Assembly (NCBI RefSeq): GCF_008728835.1
Contig: NZ_CP042582.1
Location: 5,749,001 to 5,813,000 of the forward strand
Source of the DNA: Hypericibacter adhaerens
Lineage (GTDB): Bacteria > Pseudomonadota > Alphaproteobacteria > Dongiales > Dongiaceae
DNA: 64,000 nt
Direction of reading: 5' to 3'
The notes under the pieces are model-generated. The model made no database searches. It was not told the origin of the DNA and saw nothing but the letters and a program-made list of their open reading frames with translations. Made by a program: the position numbers and the translations under genes. Below, one piece after another: positions 1 through 8,591 of this stretch. Each line of letters opens with the position of its first letter. The first letter of the stretch is position 1.

Positions 1-940
1 CGGGCTGGGTGCGCATCGGCATATATTCGCGAAACGCCTGGCTGGCATTGGCCGAAAGCAGCGCCAGGCTCTTCACCTGATAGCGGTCGTCGTTGCCGAT
101 GACCTGGCGCGGATACCAGTTGTTGCGGGTCTCGTGATCGTCCCACTGGGCCAGCATCGGCACGGCCGCGTTGAAGGCGCGCAGGTTCTCGTCCATGAGA
201 TTGTATTTGTAGGCGCCGCGATAGTCGGCCAGCGTCTGGCAGACCTTGGATTTCTCCTCGGTGACGATGTTCTTCCAGGTGGTTCCGTCCGGCAGCGCCA
301 CCTCGGCCTTGATCGGTCCGTCGGCATAGATCGAATCGCCGGAATGGATGAAGAAGTCGGGCGTGAGATCCGTCATCGATTTGAAGATGGTCATGCCGCC
401 GAAGCCGGGATTGATGCCCCAGCCCTGGCCGGCCACGTCGCCGCCCCAGACGAAATTGACGTCGCGCTTGTCGGCGGGCGCCGTGCGGAAGCGACCGGTC
501 AAGGGTTCGCTCAGGCTGGCGAGGTCGCTCAGGTCCTCGAAGCTCACCCGGTAGAACACGTCCTGGCCGGCGGGCAGGCCCGTCAGCACCGTGCGCGCGG
601 TGAAGTCGCTGACATCGAGCGCCGCCGGACCGGCGATGCGGCTGGCATCGGCGAAGCCGTCGCTCGTCGCATACTCGACGATCATCCGTGCCGGCCGGTC
701 GGTGCGGGCCCAGATCACGGCGCCGTCGGCGCTGACATCGCCGCTCTGGACGCCGTGGGTGATGAGGGGCCGGCTGCCTTGGGCCAGCGCCGGGCGCGGC
801 ATCAGCAGCGAGGGGCCCGACAGCAGCGCGGTGCCGACGCCGGCCGTGCCGGCGCGCAGCAGCCAGCGGCGCGAGATCGAGGGCCAGAGGGGGGATTTGG
901 GCGAAGGGGTTTGGGCAGGCGGGGTCCGCTTGGCGCTCAT
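1..940 (-). CDS. phoD: PhoD-type alkaline phosphatase/phosphodiesterase (3' end outside window)
   Basis: The ATG at 940-938 opens a reading frame that runs off the left edge, so only about 313 N-terminal residues are present. Residues 24-50 carry a Tat-type signal (SRRWLLRAG) followed by a hydrophobic stretch and an A-x-A cleavage site (RPALAQG). After it come the PhoD N-terminal domain (ITHGVQSGDVSADGAVIWAR) and the start of the metallophosphatase domain, with the metal-ligand motifs GGDVAGQG, HSGDSIYADG and QWDDHETRNNW. PhoD enzymes are exported folded and hydrolyse phosphomono- or diesters in the periplasm, usually using Ca and Fe. The gene is divergent from tRNA-Thr. No Pho box was recognised upstream. 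The family call is firm; the substrate is not known. Confidence 0.9.
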   Translation of the reverse strand, partial: MSAKRTPPAQTPSPKSPLWPSISRRWLLRAGTAGVGTALLSGPSLLMPRPALAQGSRPLITHGVQSGDVSADGAVIWARTDRPARMIVEYATSDGFADASRIAGPAALDVSDFTARTVLTGLPAGQDVFYRVSFEDLSDLASLSEPLTGRFRTAPADKRDVNFVWGGDVAGQGWGINPGFGGMTIFKSMTDLTPDFFIHSGDSIYADGPIKAEVALPDGTTWKNIVTEEKSKVCQTLADYRGAYKYNLMDENLRAFNAAVPMLAQWDDHETRNNWYPRQVIGNDDRYQVKSLALLSANASQAFREYMPMRTQP

Positions 941-1246
941 CCGATGCTCTCCCGAATCGGTTGGGTCACTTGGGCCTGGATCGACCCTAAGCGCGCTCCG
1001 GGGCGATCCCGTGACGCGGCTGTTTCAGTGGCATCAAATTGGCCGCGGCCGGGGGACGCAGGTCCCGGTTCGGCCGCCCCCGGAGGAACCGGGCCCCTAA
1101 GGCTCTGTTGACCATTTGAGGCTAGTGTTTCAGGCCCTTCCCGGGCCTCGGATCGGTTGGCTGGCCGGCCAGTCCCGGGGAATTTACTATAGTTGACGGG
1201 ACCGGGGCGCCTGCACTAGCGTGCGCCGCCTCGAAATACCCCGGTC
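941..1246. other. intergenic region between phoD and tRNA-Thr
   Basis: This 306-base spacer separates two divergent genes. I see no convincing coding frame. The only recognisable signal is a possible tRNA promoter near its right end, listed separately. Several short GC-rich inverted repeats (for example around ggctggccggccag, near 1160) are of the kind expected by chance at this GC content. Confidence 0.5.
1193..1222 (+). promoter_or_regulatory. possible promoter of tRNA-Thr
   Basis: A good -35 hexamer TTGACG (1193-1198) is followed after 18 bases by TAGCGT (1217-1222), a weak -10 match. The predicted start lies about 15-20 bases before the tRNA, a normal leader length. The call rests on the -35 box and position only. 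Confidence 0.35.
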
Positions 1247-1321
1247 GCCGCAGTAGCTCAGGGGTAGAGCAACGCATTCGTAATGCGTGGGTCGGGGGTT
1301 CAATTCCCTCCTGCGGCACCA
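1247..1321 (+). tRNA. tRNA-Thr(CGT)
   Basis: The cloverleaf is complete. The acceptor stem gccgcag pairs with ctgcggc (1311-1317), the D arm is gctcaggggtagagc, the anticodon stem is acgca/tgcgt with loop ttcgtaa giving anticodon CGT (codon ACG, threonine), and the T arm is ggggg-ttcaatt-ccctc. The discriminator is A1318 and CCA is encoded at 1319-1321. The 3' end overlaps, on the other strand, the last codons of the GMC oxidoreductase gene. Confidence 0.95.
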
Positions 1322-3054
1322 TCTCCTTCCCCGCCCATCGCAGGGTCGCCGTGCTCCCGCGAGTCCGGCACCGGTGGTTGCGATCCGGCACGGGTTGCGG
1401 CGCCGATCCTATAGAACGGTGCATCCGACCGCGGCAGAGCCCGGTTCATGATGAAATCAGCGCCGCGCTCCGCGATCATGATCGTGGGTGCGTTGGTATT
1501 TCCGTTGGTCGCTTCCGGCATCACGGAGGCATCGATCACCCGCAGCGCCTCGATGCCATGCACACGGAGCTGCCCGTCGACCACCGCATCCGGCCCGCTC
1601 CCCATACGGCAGGTGCCGACAAAGTGGTATCCGGTTTCGGCATTCTCGCGGATGTATTCGTCCAGCGTATCGTCCCGGTCGGCGCGTGCACCGGGGCGGA
1701 TCTCGGCGCCGCGATAGGCGCGCAGCGCCGGCTGCTCCAGGATGTGGCGCGAGGCGCGGATCGCGGCTCGTGCCTCGGCCCAGTCTTCCGGCACGGCGAG
1801 GAAGTTCGGCTGGATAACCGGCGGGTCTTCGGGGCTGGAGGAGCGCAGGGTGACGGTGCCGCGGCTGAGGCTGCGCTGCGGTCCGAGATGGACCTGGTAG
1901 CTGTGGCCGGGCGACGTGGCCCGGCCGGAATAGTCGGCGGCGAGCGCCACGAAGTGCAATTGGACGTCGGGCCAAGCGATATCCGCCGCGGAACGCAGGA
2001 ACCCGCCCGCCTCGAAGAAATTGGAGGCGCCGAGACCCTTGCGTGTCGCCAGCCATTGGGCGCCGATCAGTGCCTGACGGTGCAGCTTGGTCGCGGGATA
2101 ATAGGTCACCGGCCGTGTGCACTGATAGGCGACGATGAACTCGATATGGTCGCCAAGGTTGCGCCCAACTCCCGGCAGGTCCTGCACCGGACGAATGCCG
2201 TGGCGCTTTAGCTCCGCCGCCGGGCCGATGCCGGACAGCATCAGGATCTGCGGCGATTGGATCGCCCCGGCGCAGAGCACGACCTCCCGCTTCGCCGTGA
2301 CGGTACGGTCGCGGCCCCGGCTGCGGAAGACGATGCCGGTCGCCCGCCCGCATTCGATCGCGACATGGGAGACCATGGCGCCGGTGCAGACCGCCAGGTT
2401 CGAACGGGAGGAGACCGGATGCAGAAAGGCCCGCGCGGTGCTCTCGCGGATACCGTTATGGATCGTCAGGTCCATCCGGCCGAAGCCTTCCTGGCGATAG
2501 CCGTTCATGTCGGTGACGAGCGCGTGGCCCGCTTCGTGCGCCGCTTCCAGAAACACCTGGTAGAGCGGGCTCAGGCCGAAACCCTTGGTGACATGCAGCG
2601 GCCCATCGCCGCCCCGATAGTCGTCGGGGCCCTGGTCATAGGTCTCGGAACGGCGAAAATAGGGCAGGCACTGCGCATAGCTCCAATCGGAGAGGCCGGG
2701 CTCTTTCGCCCAATTGTCGAAATCCATCGCATTGCCGCGGACATAGACCATGCCGTTGATGGTCGAAGAGCCGCCGAGCCCCTTGCCGCGAAAATAAGGA
2801 ATGCGTCGGTTGTTGAGGGCTGGGACCGGTTCGGTCAGGAACTGCCAATTGTAGGTCGTGCCGGCCAGCGGATAAGTGAGCGCTGCCGGCATCTGAATGC
2901 GGAAGTCCCACCAACGATCCGGACCGCCCGCTTCCAGCAGCAAGACCGAAACGTCGGGATTCGCGCTGAGGCGATTGGCAACGACACAGCCGGCCGATCC
3001 CGCACCGACCACGATATAATCGACCGCGTCGCTGTGCTCGCCGATCGCTTTCAT
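1300..3054 (-). CDS. GMC-family FAD-dependent oxidoreductase (choline/alcohol dehydrogenase-like)
   Basis: This 584-residue protein belongs to the GMC family, which oxidises primary or secondary alcohols to aldehydes or ketones using FAD. The N-terminus has the dinucleotide motif VVGAGSAG (residues 15-22) and the acidic LLLEAG end of the second strand. Both GMC signatures are present: [13 protein letters not shown] near residue 90 and [16 protein letters not shown] near 262. The catalytic His lies in [11 protein letters not shown] and the conserved Asn in GNTNAP near the C-terminus. The start overlaps the preceding gene by ATGA. The C-terminus has about 30 residues of low-complexity Gly/Ala-rich tail that the second GMC protein (8592-10268) lacks. 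Its stop codon lies inside the tRNA-Thr T arm. It is probably the last gene of the liv-type operon. The substrate is unknown. Confidence 0.9.
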   Translation of the reverse strand: MKAIGEHSDAVDYIVVGAGSAGCVVANRLSANPDVSVLLLEAGGPDRWWDFRIQMPAALTYPLAGTTYNWQFLTEPVPALNNRRIPYFRGKGLGGSSTINGMVYVRGNAMDFDNWAKEPGLSDWSYAQCLPYFRRSETYDQGPDDYRGGDGPLHVTKGFGLSPLYQVFLEAAHEAGHALVTDMNGYRQEGFGRMDLTIHNGIRESTARAFLHPVSSRSNLAVCTGAMVSHVAIECGRATGIVFRSRGRDRTVTAKREVVLCAGAIQSPQILMLSGIGPAAELKRHGIRPVQDLPGVGRNLGDHIEFIVAYQCTRPVTYYPATKLHRQALIGAQWLATRKGLGASNFFEAGGFLRSAADIAWPDVQLHFVALAADYSGRATSPGHSYQVHLGPQRSLSRGTVTLRSSSPEDPPVIQPNFLAVPEDWAEARAAIRASRHILEQPALRAYRGAEIRPGARADRDDTLDEYIRENAETGYHFVGTCRMGSGPDAVVDGQLRVHGIEALRVIDASVMPEATNGNTNAPTIMIAERGADFIMNRALPRSDAPFYRIGAATRAGSQPPVPDSREHGDPAMGGEGDGAAGGN

Positions 3055-3785
3055 GGCTCGGTCCCTTTTTCCTCGCCGGACTCCCCCGCCGTGATGGCCG
3101 CCGGCAACCGCGCTGCCGCAAAGGCGAAGCGCAGCAGCTCGTCCTGGTTGGGATTAGGCGGCCAGTGCACCGGCGCGTCCTCCGGGTAGGCCGCATGGAC
3201 GCCGGCGATCGTCTCGGCGCGGCTGAGCAGTGCCGCGGCGAAGGCCTCACGGCCTTCGCCGCTGAACCAACGCGCTCCCGTGAGCTCGATCGCCCGCAGA
3301 CCCGGCAGCCTGGTCGGCAGGCCGGCACGCCACTGGTTGGATATCCTCTCCAGCGCCTCGGCTGCCGCCAGCCCTTCGCCCGCCGCCTTCAAGGCTGCGG
3401 CGTGCAGCGCCTCGGTCTTCAGGCGCGCGCAGCGCGCGAGGTCGAGCCGCTGCTTGCGCGCAAGCGCGCCATAGGCCGATTGGTGCCGGCTGGCCAACCG
3501 CGCGTGGAAGGCATGGGCCAGGGGCACCAATTCCGGGTTGGTCGTCGCGATCGCGCGTTCGAGAGCGATCCAGGCGTTGACGGCCTCCTCGGCATTCGAT
3601 CGGCCTGCGACCACAAGGCCTGCATCGGTTTCGGCCAGCGCCCGCAAATGCCGGCTGACGGCCTGGAGAACATGACCCTTCAGCCCGTCAATGTGGGGGA
3701 CCACGCAAGCATCGATGAGACGACAACGCAGGGCGGGGGAGCACGCGAGGCTCGCAGCCCATAGCTGCCCGACGACGTCGCCCAT
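3051..3785 (-). CDS. hypothetical alpha-helical protein in transporter operon
   Basis: I do not recognise this family. The protein (244 residues from the ATG at 3785) is rich in Ala, Leu and Arg and looks wholly alpha-helical, with no signal peptide, membrane span or obvious metal site. An upstream ATG at 3818 would give 255 residues. I prefer 3785 because GGAG sits nine bases before it and it starts 4 bases after the preceding ATPase stop, whereas 3818 would overlap that gene by 29 bases. Its stop overlaps the start of the GMC oxidoreductase by ATGA, so the two are probably translationally coupled. It should share the regulation of the transporter operon. A cytosolic regulatory or accessory role is possible but unsupported. 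Confidence 0.7.
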   Translation of the reverse strand: MGDVVGQLWAASLACSPALRCRLIDACVVPHIDGLKGHVLQAVSRHLRALAETDAGLVVAGRSNAEEAVNAWIALERAIATTNPELVPLAHAFHARLASRHQSAYGALARKQRLDLARCARLKTEALHAAALKAAGEGLAAAEALERISNQWRAGLPTRLPGLRAIELTGARWFSGEGREAFAAALLSRAETIAGVHAAYPEDAPVHWPPNPNQDELLRFAFAAARLPAAITAGESGEEKGTEP

Positions 3786-3789
3786 GCGA

Positions 3790-4494
3790 TCAGACTCCGA
3801 TATAGGCAATCCGAACATGCTCGTTGTTTCGCAATTCGGCGCCGCTGCCGGTGAGAACGACGCTGCCGCGCTCGAGCACGACGGCGCTGTCGCAGATCGA
3901 GAGGGCGACGTTGGCGTTCTGCTCGACCAGCAAGACGGTCCGGCCGGTCTCGTTGATGCGCTGAATCACCTGCGTCATGGCGGAGACCATGATCGGCGAG
4001 AGACCCATCGAGGGCTCGTCCATCAGTATCAGCCGCGGGGACGACATCACCGCACGGCCGATGGCCAGCATCTGCTGCTCACCGCCGCTCAAGGTGCGAG
4101 CGAGCTGCCGCCGGCGTTCGGCGAGGCGCGGAAACTCGCCGCAGATCTGTTCGAAGTCGCGGTTGACCGCGCTCTTGTCCTGGCGCAGATAGGCCCCGAT
4201 CCGCAGATTTTCCTCGACAGTGAGGTCGGGAAAGACGCGGCGGCCCTCCGGCACATGGGCGATGCCGCGCGCGACGATCGCCTTCGGGTCCAGCCGGTCG
4301 ATGCGCTGGCCGTCGAACCAGATCTCCCCGCCCGAGGGACGTACCAGGCCGGATATGGCGCGCAGGGTCGTGCTCTTTCCAGCGCCGTTCGAGCCGATGA
4401 TGCTGACGATGCTGCGTTCCGGCACGGTGAGCGAAAGGTCCTGGACCGCCCGGACTGCACCGTACCGTACGGTGACATGGCGCAGTTCGAGCAT
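3790..4494 (-). CDS. branched-chain-type ABC transporter ATP-binding protein (LivF-like)
   Basis: This 234-residue ATPase is the second nucleotide-binding subunit of a hydrophobic-amino-acid-type (HAAT) importer. It has Walker A GSNGAGKST (about 34-42), the signature LSGGEQQM, Walker B LILMDEPSMGLSP and a switch His region ending VLLVEQNAN, which is typical of LivF. The ATG at 4494 shares its A with the TGA of the LivG-like gene; a GTG one codon earlier (4497) is an alternative start. It acts with the LivG-, LivM- and LivH-like proteins and the binding protein encoded upstream. The HAAT family also carries urea, amides and aromatic or dicarboxylic acids, so the substrate is not necessarily an amino acid. 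Confidence 0.92.
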   Translation of the reverse strand: MLELRHVTVRYGAVRAVQDLSLTVPERSIVSIIGSNGAGKSTTLRAISGLVRPSGGEIWFDGQRIDRLDPKAIVARGIAHVPEGRRVFPDLTVEENLRIGAYLRQDKSAVNRDFEQICGEFPRLAERRRQLARTLSGGEQQMLAIGRAVMSSPRLILMDEPSMGLSPIMVSAMTQVIQRINETGRTVLLVEQNANVALSICDSAVVLERGSVVLTGSGAELRNNEHVRIAYIGV

Positions 4495-5246
4495 CACGCC
4501 GCCCCCAGGTAGGCAGCCATGACCTCTGGATGGCGGCGCACCTCGTCCGGCGACCCCTCGGCGATCACCTTCCCGAAGTTGAGGACGGTAATGCGGTCAC
4601 AGAGCTGCATCACCGCGCGCATGTCGTGCTCGACCAGGATGATGGTTGTGCCGCGGTCGCGGATCTCTCTGATCATGGCGACCAGAGAGTCCTTTTCCCG
4701 TGCCGTCATGCCGGTGAAGGGCTCGTCGAGCAGCAGCAGGCGCGGCCGGGCGGCCAGGGCGACCGCGATGCCGAGCACGCGCTGCTGGCCGTGGGACAGG
4801 TCCACGGCGCGCGTCGCGGCCTTGTCGCCGATCCGGCAAAAATCGAGGGTCTGGCGGGCGTCGTGGAGTGCGGCCGCGCGATGGTCCTGACGCTCGATCA
4901 GCCAGTCCAGCGCATGACGCGGCCGGCTGACCAGGGCGCCGTAGACCACGTTTTCCAGCGCGGTCTGCTCGGCGAACAACAGGTTGGATTGGAAGGTGCG
5001 CACCAGGCCACGCCGCGCCCGCGCGGCGGTGGAGAGGCCGGTGACGTCGCTGCCATCGAAGACGACCGAGCCGGCATCCGGGCGATAGAAGCCGGTGATG
5101 ATGCTGAAGAGCGTCGTCTTGCCGGCGCCGTTGGGGCCGATCAGGCCATGGATGGCGCCAACCTCGACAGCCGCGCTCACATTTTCGATCGCGACCAAGC
5201 CGCCGAAGGTCTTGCGCAGGCCGGTGAGCTCGAGCAGCGCGGTCAC
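4494..5246 (-). CDS. branched-chain-type ABC transporter ATP-binding protein (LivG-like)
   Basis: This 250-residue ATPase pairs with the LivF-like subunit. It has Walker A GPNGAGKTT, the signature LSHGQQRVLGIA, Walker B LLLLDEPFTGM and the insert after the Q loop (SNLLFAEQTALENV) typical of LivG. A much longer open frame extends upstream but has no homologous content. The start is the GTG at 5246-5244, which overlaps the LivM-like stop as GTGA and gives the normal N-terminus (TALLELTGLRKTFGG). Together with its neighbours it energises uptake across the inner membrane. Confidence 0.92.
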   Translation of the reverse strand: MTALLELTGLRKTFGGLVAIENVSAAVEVGAIHGLIGPNGAGKTTLFSIITGFYRPDAGSVVFDGSDVTGLSTAARARRGLVRTFQSNLLFAEQTALENVVYGALVSRPRHALDWLIERQDHRAAALHDARQTLDFCRIGDKAATRAVDLSHGQQRVLGIAVALAARPRLLLLDEPFTGMTAREKDSLVAMIREIRDRGTTIILVEHDMRAVMQLCDRITVLNFGKVIAEGSPDEVRRHPEVMAAYLGAA

Positions 5247-6241
5247 TGCTGCGTCTCCGTGACACTGGGGTCGGGTGAGGCCGACGAAACCGGACCGCGC
5301 AGCCGCTCCACCAAGGGCACGAAGATTCGCTCCAGCCCTTGCGGACAGAACAGCATGACGCCGATCAGCAGCAGGCCATAGACGCCGGGGCGAAGCTCCT
5401 CGGCGAAGCGCAAGGCCTCGTCGAAGCCCAGCAGGATGATGCCGCCGAGGACTACGCCGTAGAAGGTCCGCGTGCCACCGACGATCGACCAGATCATCAG
5501 GTAGAGCGCGAAGTTGAGGTTGAAGCGGTTGGGCGTGATGCTGCCGAAGGCATAGGCCAGCAGCACGCCGGCGACACCGGCAAAACCGGCCGCCACCACG
5601 AAGGCGAGACGCCGATAGGAGCGAGAGTCGATGCCGACCGATTGGGCCAGGACGTCCTGTTGATTGACCGCGCGCCAGATCCGGCCGATGCGCGCGCTCT
5701 CGATCCGCCACATCAGGAAGAGGCAACAGACCACGATGGCGAGGGTGAGGTAGAAGAAATTGCCGGGATCGCCGAAGTCGATCTCGATGCCGGCGAGATC
5801 GAGGTAGGGCGGCCGGATGTTGGAGAGGCCGCGGGTGCCGCCGAAGAACGGAATCTTGCGCCAGAGCAGCCGGATCGCCTCGGCGGCACCGAAGCTGCCC
5901 ATCAGGAAATAGAAGCCCTTCATGCGGAGCAGCGGATAGCTGAGCACGGCCGCCACCGTCGCGGCCATCAGCGCACCCGCGGGCAGCGTCAAGGGAAACG
6001 GCCAGCCGTAGCCTTTGGCCAGGATCGCCGCGGTGTAGGCGCCGACACCCTGCAGCACCACATGGGCGAAGGACCATTCCCCGGTGAGCACGATGATCCG
6101 GTAGCTCGAGAGCATGAGGACGGTAATGGCGATCTCGGTGCAGAACGAGGTGTAGTAGTCGCCGAACACCGTCGGGATGAGCGCGGCAAGGGCAATCGCA
6201 AGGGTTGCGGAGGTGACCGGCAAAGCCTTGGCGAAGGTCAT
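5243..6241 (-). CDS. branched-chain-type ABC transporter permease (LivM-like)
   Basis: This 332-residue integral membrane protein has about nine or ten hydrophobic segments and the LivM features SYRIIVLTGEWSFAHV (a variant of the usual N-terminal loop) and the coupling motif region SVGIDSRSYRRLAFVVAAG. It forms the permease heterodimer with the LivH-like protein. The ATG at 6241 lies 2 bases after the LivH-like stop. The C-terminal 25 residues are hydrophilic, as usual. Some LivM proteins are fused to LivG, but here they are separate genes overlapping by 4 bases. Confidence 0.9.
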   Translation of the reverse strand: MTFAKALPVTSATLAIALAALIPTVFGDYYTSFCTEIAITVLMLSSYRIIVLTGEWSFAHVVLQGVGAYTAAILAKGYGWPFPLTLPAGALMAATVAAVLSYPLLRMKGFYFLMGSFGAAEAIRLLWRKIPFFGGTRGLSNIRPPYLDLAGIEIDFGDPGNFFYLTLAIVVCCLFLMWRIESARIGRIWRAVNQQDVLAQSVGIDSRSYRRLAFVVAAGFAGVAGVLLAYAFGSITPNRFNLNFALYLMIWSIVGGTRTFYGVVLGGIILLGFDEALRFAEELRPGVYGLLLIGVMLFCPQGLERIFVPLVERLRGPVSSASPDPSVTETQQ

Positions 6242-6243
6242 CG

Positions 6244-7110
6244 CTAGACCTTCTCCGCCTTGCCCAGCAGGCCGCTCGGCATGAAGATCAGCACGCCGAG
6301 CATGATGCAGAGGCCCGCGATGATGGCGATGGTGCTATCGATGTAGGCGGAGACGAAGGTGTAGAAGGTGGAATAGACCACGGAGGCGATGATCGCGCCC
6401 TCGATCGAGCCGATGCCGCCCATGATGACCACGATGAAGGCGGTAATGATGATGGGTTGGCCCATGAAGGGGCTGATCCGCACCAGCGGCGCCATCAACG
6501 ACCCCGCGGCGCCGGCCAGGCCTGCGCTCAGCATGATGGCATAGACGGCGATCCGGCCAATCGAGATGCCCTGCAGGCTCGCCGCCTCCCGGTCCTGGGC
6601 CGCGGCGCGGATCGCCCAGCCGAAGCGCGTGCCGCGCAAGAGCCAACTGAGCGCGCCCATCACGGCGATGGCGGCGAAGATGACGAACAGCCGGTGCCAG
6701 GGCAGGTTGACCGCCCCGAGCTTGAGGACACCCGGAAATGGCGTATCCACCAGCAGCGTGCTGTTGATGCCGAACAGCCAGACCATGGCGGTCTGCAGCA
6801 CCAGGAGGACGCCGACCGTGACGATCAGGCAGCCGACCGGGTTGCTCCGGAGACGCCGGAACAGAGCCACTTCCATGAAAGCGCCGATCAACGCCGTGAC
6901 AGCCACGGCGCCGGCCAGCCCGGCGAAGTAATTGAGTCCGAGCCCGGCGGTGACATACCAGGTCACATAGGCGCCGACCATGTAGAGCTCGCCGTGGGCG
7001 AAGTTCTCGATGCGCATCACCCCGAAGATCAGGGCCAAGCCGATCGAGACGAGCGCGGTTGCCGCGCTCGCCATCGCCGCATTCAACAGGGTATCGACCA
7101 GGAACTGCAT
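6244..7110 (-). CDS. branched-chain-type ABC transporter permease (LivH-like)
   Basis: This permease of 288 residues (from ATG 7110) has about eight membrane segments and the LivH hallmark GVMRIENFAHGELYMVGAY in the first third. The coupling helix region reads AAAQDREAASLQGI. I chose ATG 7110 because MQFLVDTLLNAA aligns with the normal LivH N-terminus. A GTG at 7149, overlapping the binding-protein stop as GTGA, would add 13 charged residues (MSDRRPRGVGPSS) and cannot be excluded, since neither start has a strong ribosome binding site. The gene lies in the operon order binding protein, H, M, G, F. Confidence 0.88.
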   Translation of the reverse strand: MQFLVDTLLNAAMASAATALVSIGLALIFGVMRIENFAHGELYMVGAYVTWYVTAGLGLNYFAGLAGAVAVTALIGAFMEVALFRRLRSNPVGCLIVTVGVLLVLQTAMVWLFGINSTLLVDTPFPGVLKLGAVNLPWHRLFVIFAAIAVMGALSWLLRGTRFGWAIRAAAQDREAASLQGISIGRIAVYAIMLSAGLAGAAGSLMAPLVRISPFMGQPIIITAFIVVIMGGIGSIEGAIIASVVYSTFYTFVSAYIDSTIAIIAGLCIMLGVLIFMPSGLLGKAEKV

Positions 7111-7145
7111 GGAGGAAGGTCCGACGCCCCTAGGGCGCCGGTCGC

Positions 7146-8423
7146 TCACTTCTTCTGGTCAGGCATCAAATTCTCTTCGCGGAAGCGCTTTACGACGAGG
7201 TCCCGGTGCTTTTCGTACCAACTCGCCTGGTTGCTGAGCTCGACGATATCGACCTTGCCGCTCTTCACCACGACGATCGGCCAGGAGCCGACGAGGGCGT
7301 TGTTGATTCCGAACAGATCCTGACCCCACCAGACGGCGGGACCGTACATGTGGGCCGGCGGATTGGCCTTCATGCTGGCGAGGAGCGCGTCCGGCTCCGT
7401 GGTGTTGGCGGCTTCGACCGAGCGTTTCCAGACCTCCAGACAGGCGGCGAATTCCCAGGTGGTATTGTTCCAGCCGCCCGGAAAGGCCTTTTCCACGTCG
7501 GCATAGAAACCGCCCGGATCGGGGAAGCCCGGCGCGGACTTGTTGATGTTGGGGTCGTCGAAGCGCGGGAAGAAGGTGATGGCCCCCTCCATGTATTCCA
7601 CGCTCGTGCGCTTCACCATGTCCGGCAGCAACTCGAGACCGGCATGCAGAATCCGGCCCTTGAAGCCCTGCAGGAAGAGCTGCTCGACCAAGAGCAGCGC
7701 GAAGGAGGGATAGGCCGTGTCGAGGCAGACCGCCTGCGGCTTGCTGGCGAGCAACGCGCTCACCACCGGCGCGAAGTCCGTCGTCGCGGCGTCGAAATAC
7801 TGGTCCTTGACGATCTCGAAGCCGTGCGCGTCGAAGCCGGCGCGCCAATAAGCGAGCGCGACGCGGCCCGTGAGGTCGTCCTGGGCGCAGAGCGCGACGG
7901 TCTTCACGTCTGGCTCCACCTTGCGCAGATACTCTGCGCCGCAGCCGAAATAGAGAGGATGCACCTCGACCGGCGCCAGCAGGTATTTGGAGTCGGGATT
8001 GAGGTCGGTAACGTAGAGGGTCGAGGTCAGCAGCTTGTTGCGGTTGGAGAAGTCCTGGATCGCCGACCAATCGTCGCCGCCGATCACCATCGTGTACGCG
8101 ACCTCCTGGTCGACGAAGGATCGCGCGCCCTCCAGGGTCTTCTCGGCGACATAGGCGCCGTCGAAGGCGACGACTTCGACCTCGTGCTGCTTGCCGTCGA
8201 TCTTCACCCCTCCCGCCTTGTTCGTGCGCGCGGCCCAGACGTCGGCGCCGTTCCTGCCCGGCACTCCCCAGAGCGCGAGGTCGCCGGTCAATGGCAGAAG
8301 CGCGCCGACCCGGACTTTGGGGTCGGCCGCGCGCACGATGTTCGGCATGGCGATGGCGGAGGCCGTGACGCCGGCGGCGATAAGCGCCTGACGGCGCGTG
8401 AACCGAGACTTGAGCCTGGGCAT
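7146..8423 (-). CDS. ABC transporter substrate-binding protein, branched-chain amino acid family (Tat signal)
   Basis: This 425-residue periplasmic receptor is the first gene of the transporter operon. Residues 1-32 look like a Tat signal (RFTRRQALIAAG, hydrophobic core, cleavage near NIVRAADP). The mature part begins with KVRVGALLPLTGDLALWG, the typical start of the Peripla_BP_6 fold. The ATG at 8423 has AGGAG six bases upstream. The protein is longer than LivK of enteric bacteria, as is common for alphaproteobacterial members of the family. The ligand cannot be deduced. Co-regulation with CoA ligases and dehydrogenases suggests an organic acid or amide rather than leucine. Confidence 0.9.
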   Translation of the reverse strand: MPRLKSRFTRRQALIAAGVTASAIAMPNIVRAADPKVRVGALLPLTGDLALWGVPGRNGADVWAARTNKAGGVKIDGKQHEVEVVAFDGAYVAEKTLEGARSFVDQEVAYTMVIGGDDWSAIQDFSNRNKLLTSTLYVTDLNPDSKYLLAPVEVHPLYFGCGAEYLRKVEPDVKTVALCAQDDLTGRVALAYWRAGFDAHGFEIVKDQYFDAATTDFAPVVSALLASKPQAVCLDTAYPSFALLLVEQLFLQGFKGRILHAGLELLPDMVKRTSVEYMEGAITFFPRFDDPNINKSAPGFPDPGGFYADVEKAFPGGWNNTTWEFAACLEVWKRSVEAANTTEPDALLASMKANPPAHMYGPAVWWGQDLFGINNALVGSWPIVVVKSGKVDIVELSNQASWYEKHRDLVVKRFREENLMPDQKK

Positions 8424-8450
8424 GGTTTTCTCCTGTTTGGCGGCACGTAA

Positions 8451-8510
8451 CGGTCAGTATCTTGTGTAGACTGACTGGATGCTCTAGTTTTTAGACCCAC
8501 TGGTCAGTAT
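8451..8510. promoter_or_regulatory. divergent promoter region with three copies of a shared candidate TetR operator
   Basis: Between the binding-protein gene and the second GMC gene are cggtcagtat (8451-8460), agactgactgg (8468-8478) and tggtcagtat (8501-8510). Read on one strand these give ATACTGACCG, AGACTGACTGG and ATACTGACCAGT. The last includes a near-palindrome ACTGGTCAGT. Related sites occur in the other divergent promoters of this region (16875 and 24698). Their positions over the transcription starts fit a repressor site. The assignment to the TetR protein at 18603-19223 is inference. Confidence 0.55.
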
Positions 8511-8591
8511 TCGCCAGGAGATGCGGTTTCGCAAGCTTTTTTGCGGAGCGATCGCCTCGGCCGCGCGATCGGGACGGAGATCGACAGAACG

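Noticed and set aside
1247-1321. tRNA-Thr as an integration site for the neighbouring catabolic island
   Set aside because: No integrase gene and no second copy of the tRNA 3' end were seen in the window, and base composition does not change, so island acquisition at this tRNA is not supported.
4494-6077. A 527-codon frame suggesting a LivM-LivG fusion
   Set aside because: Only the last 250 codons are LivG-like; the upstream part is Arg-rich nonsense overlapping the real LivM-like gene in another frame. The GTG at 5246 is the start.
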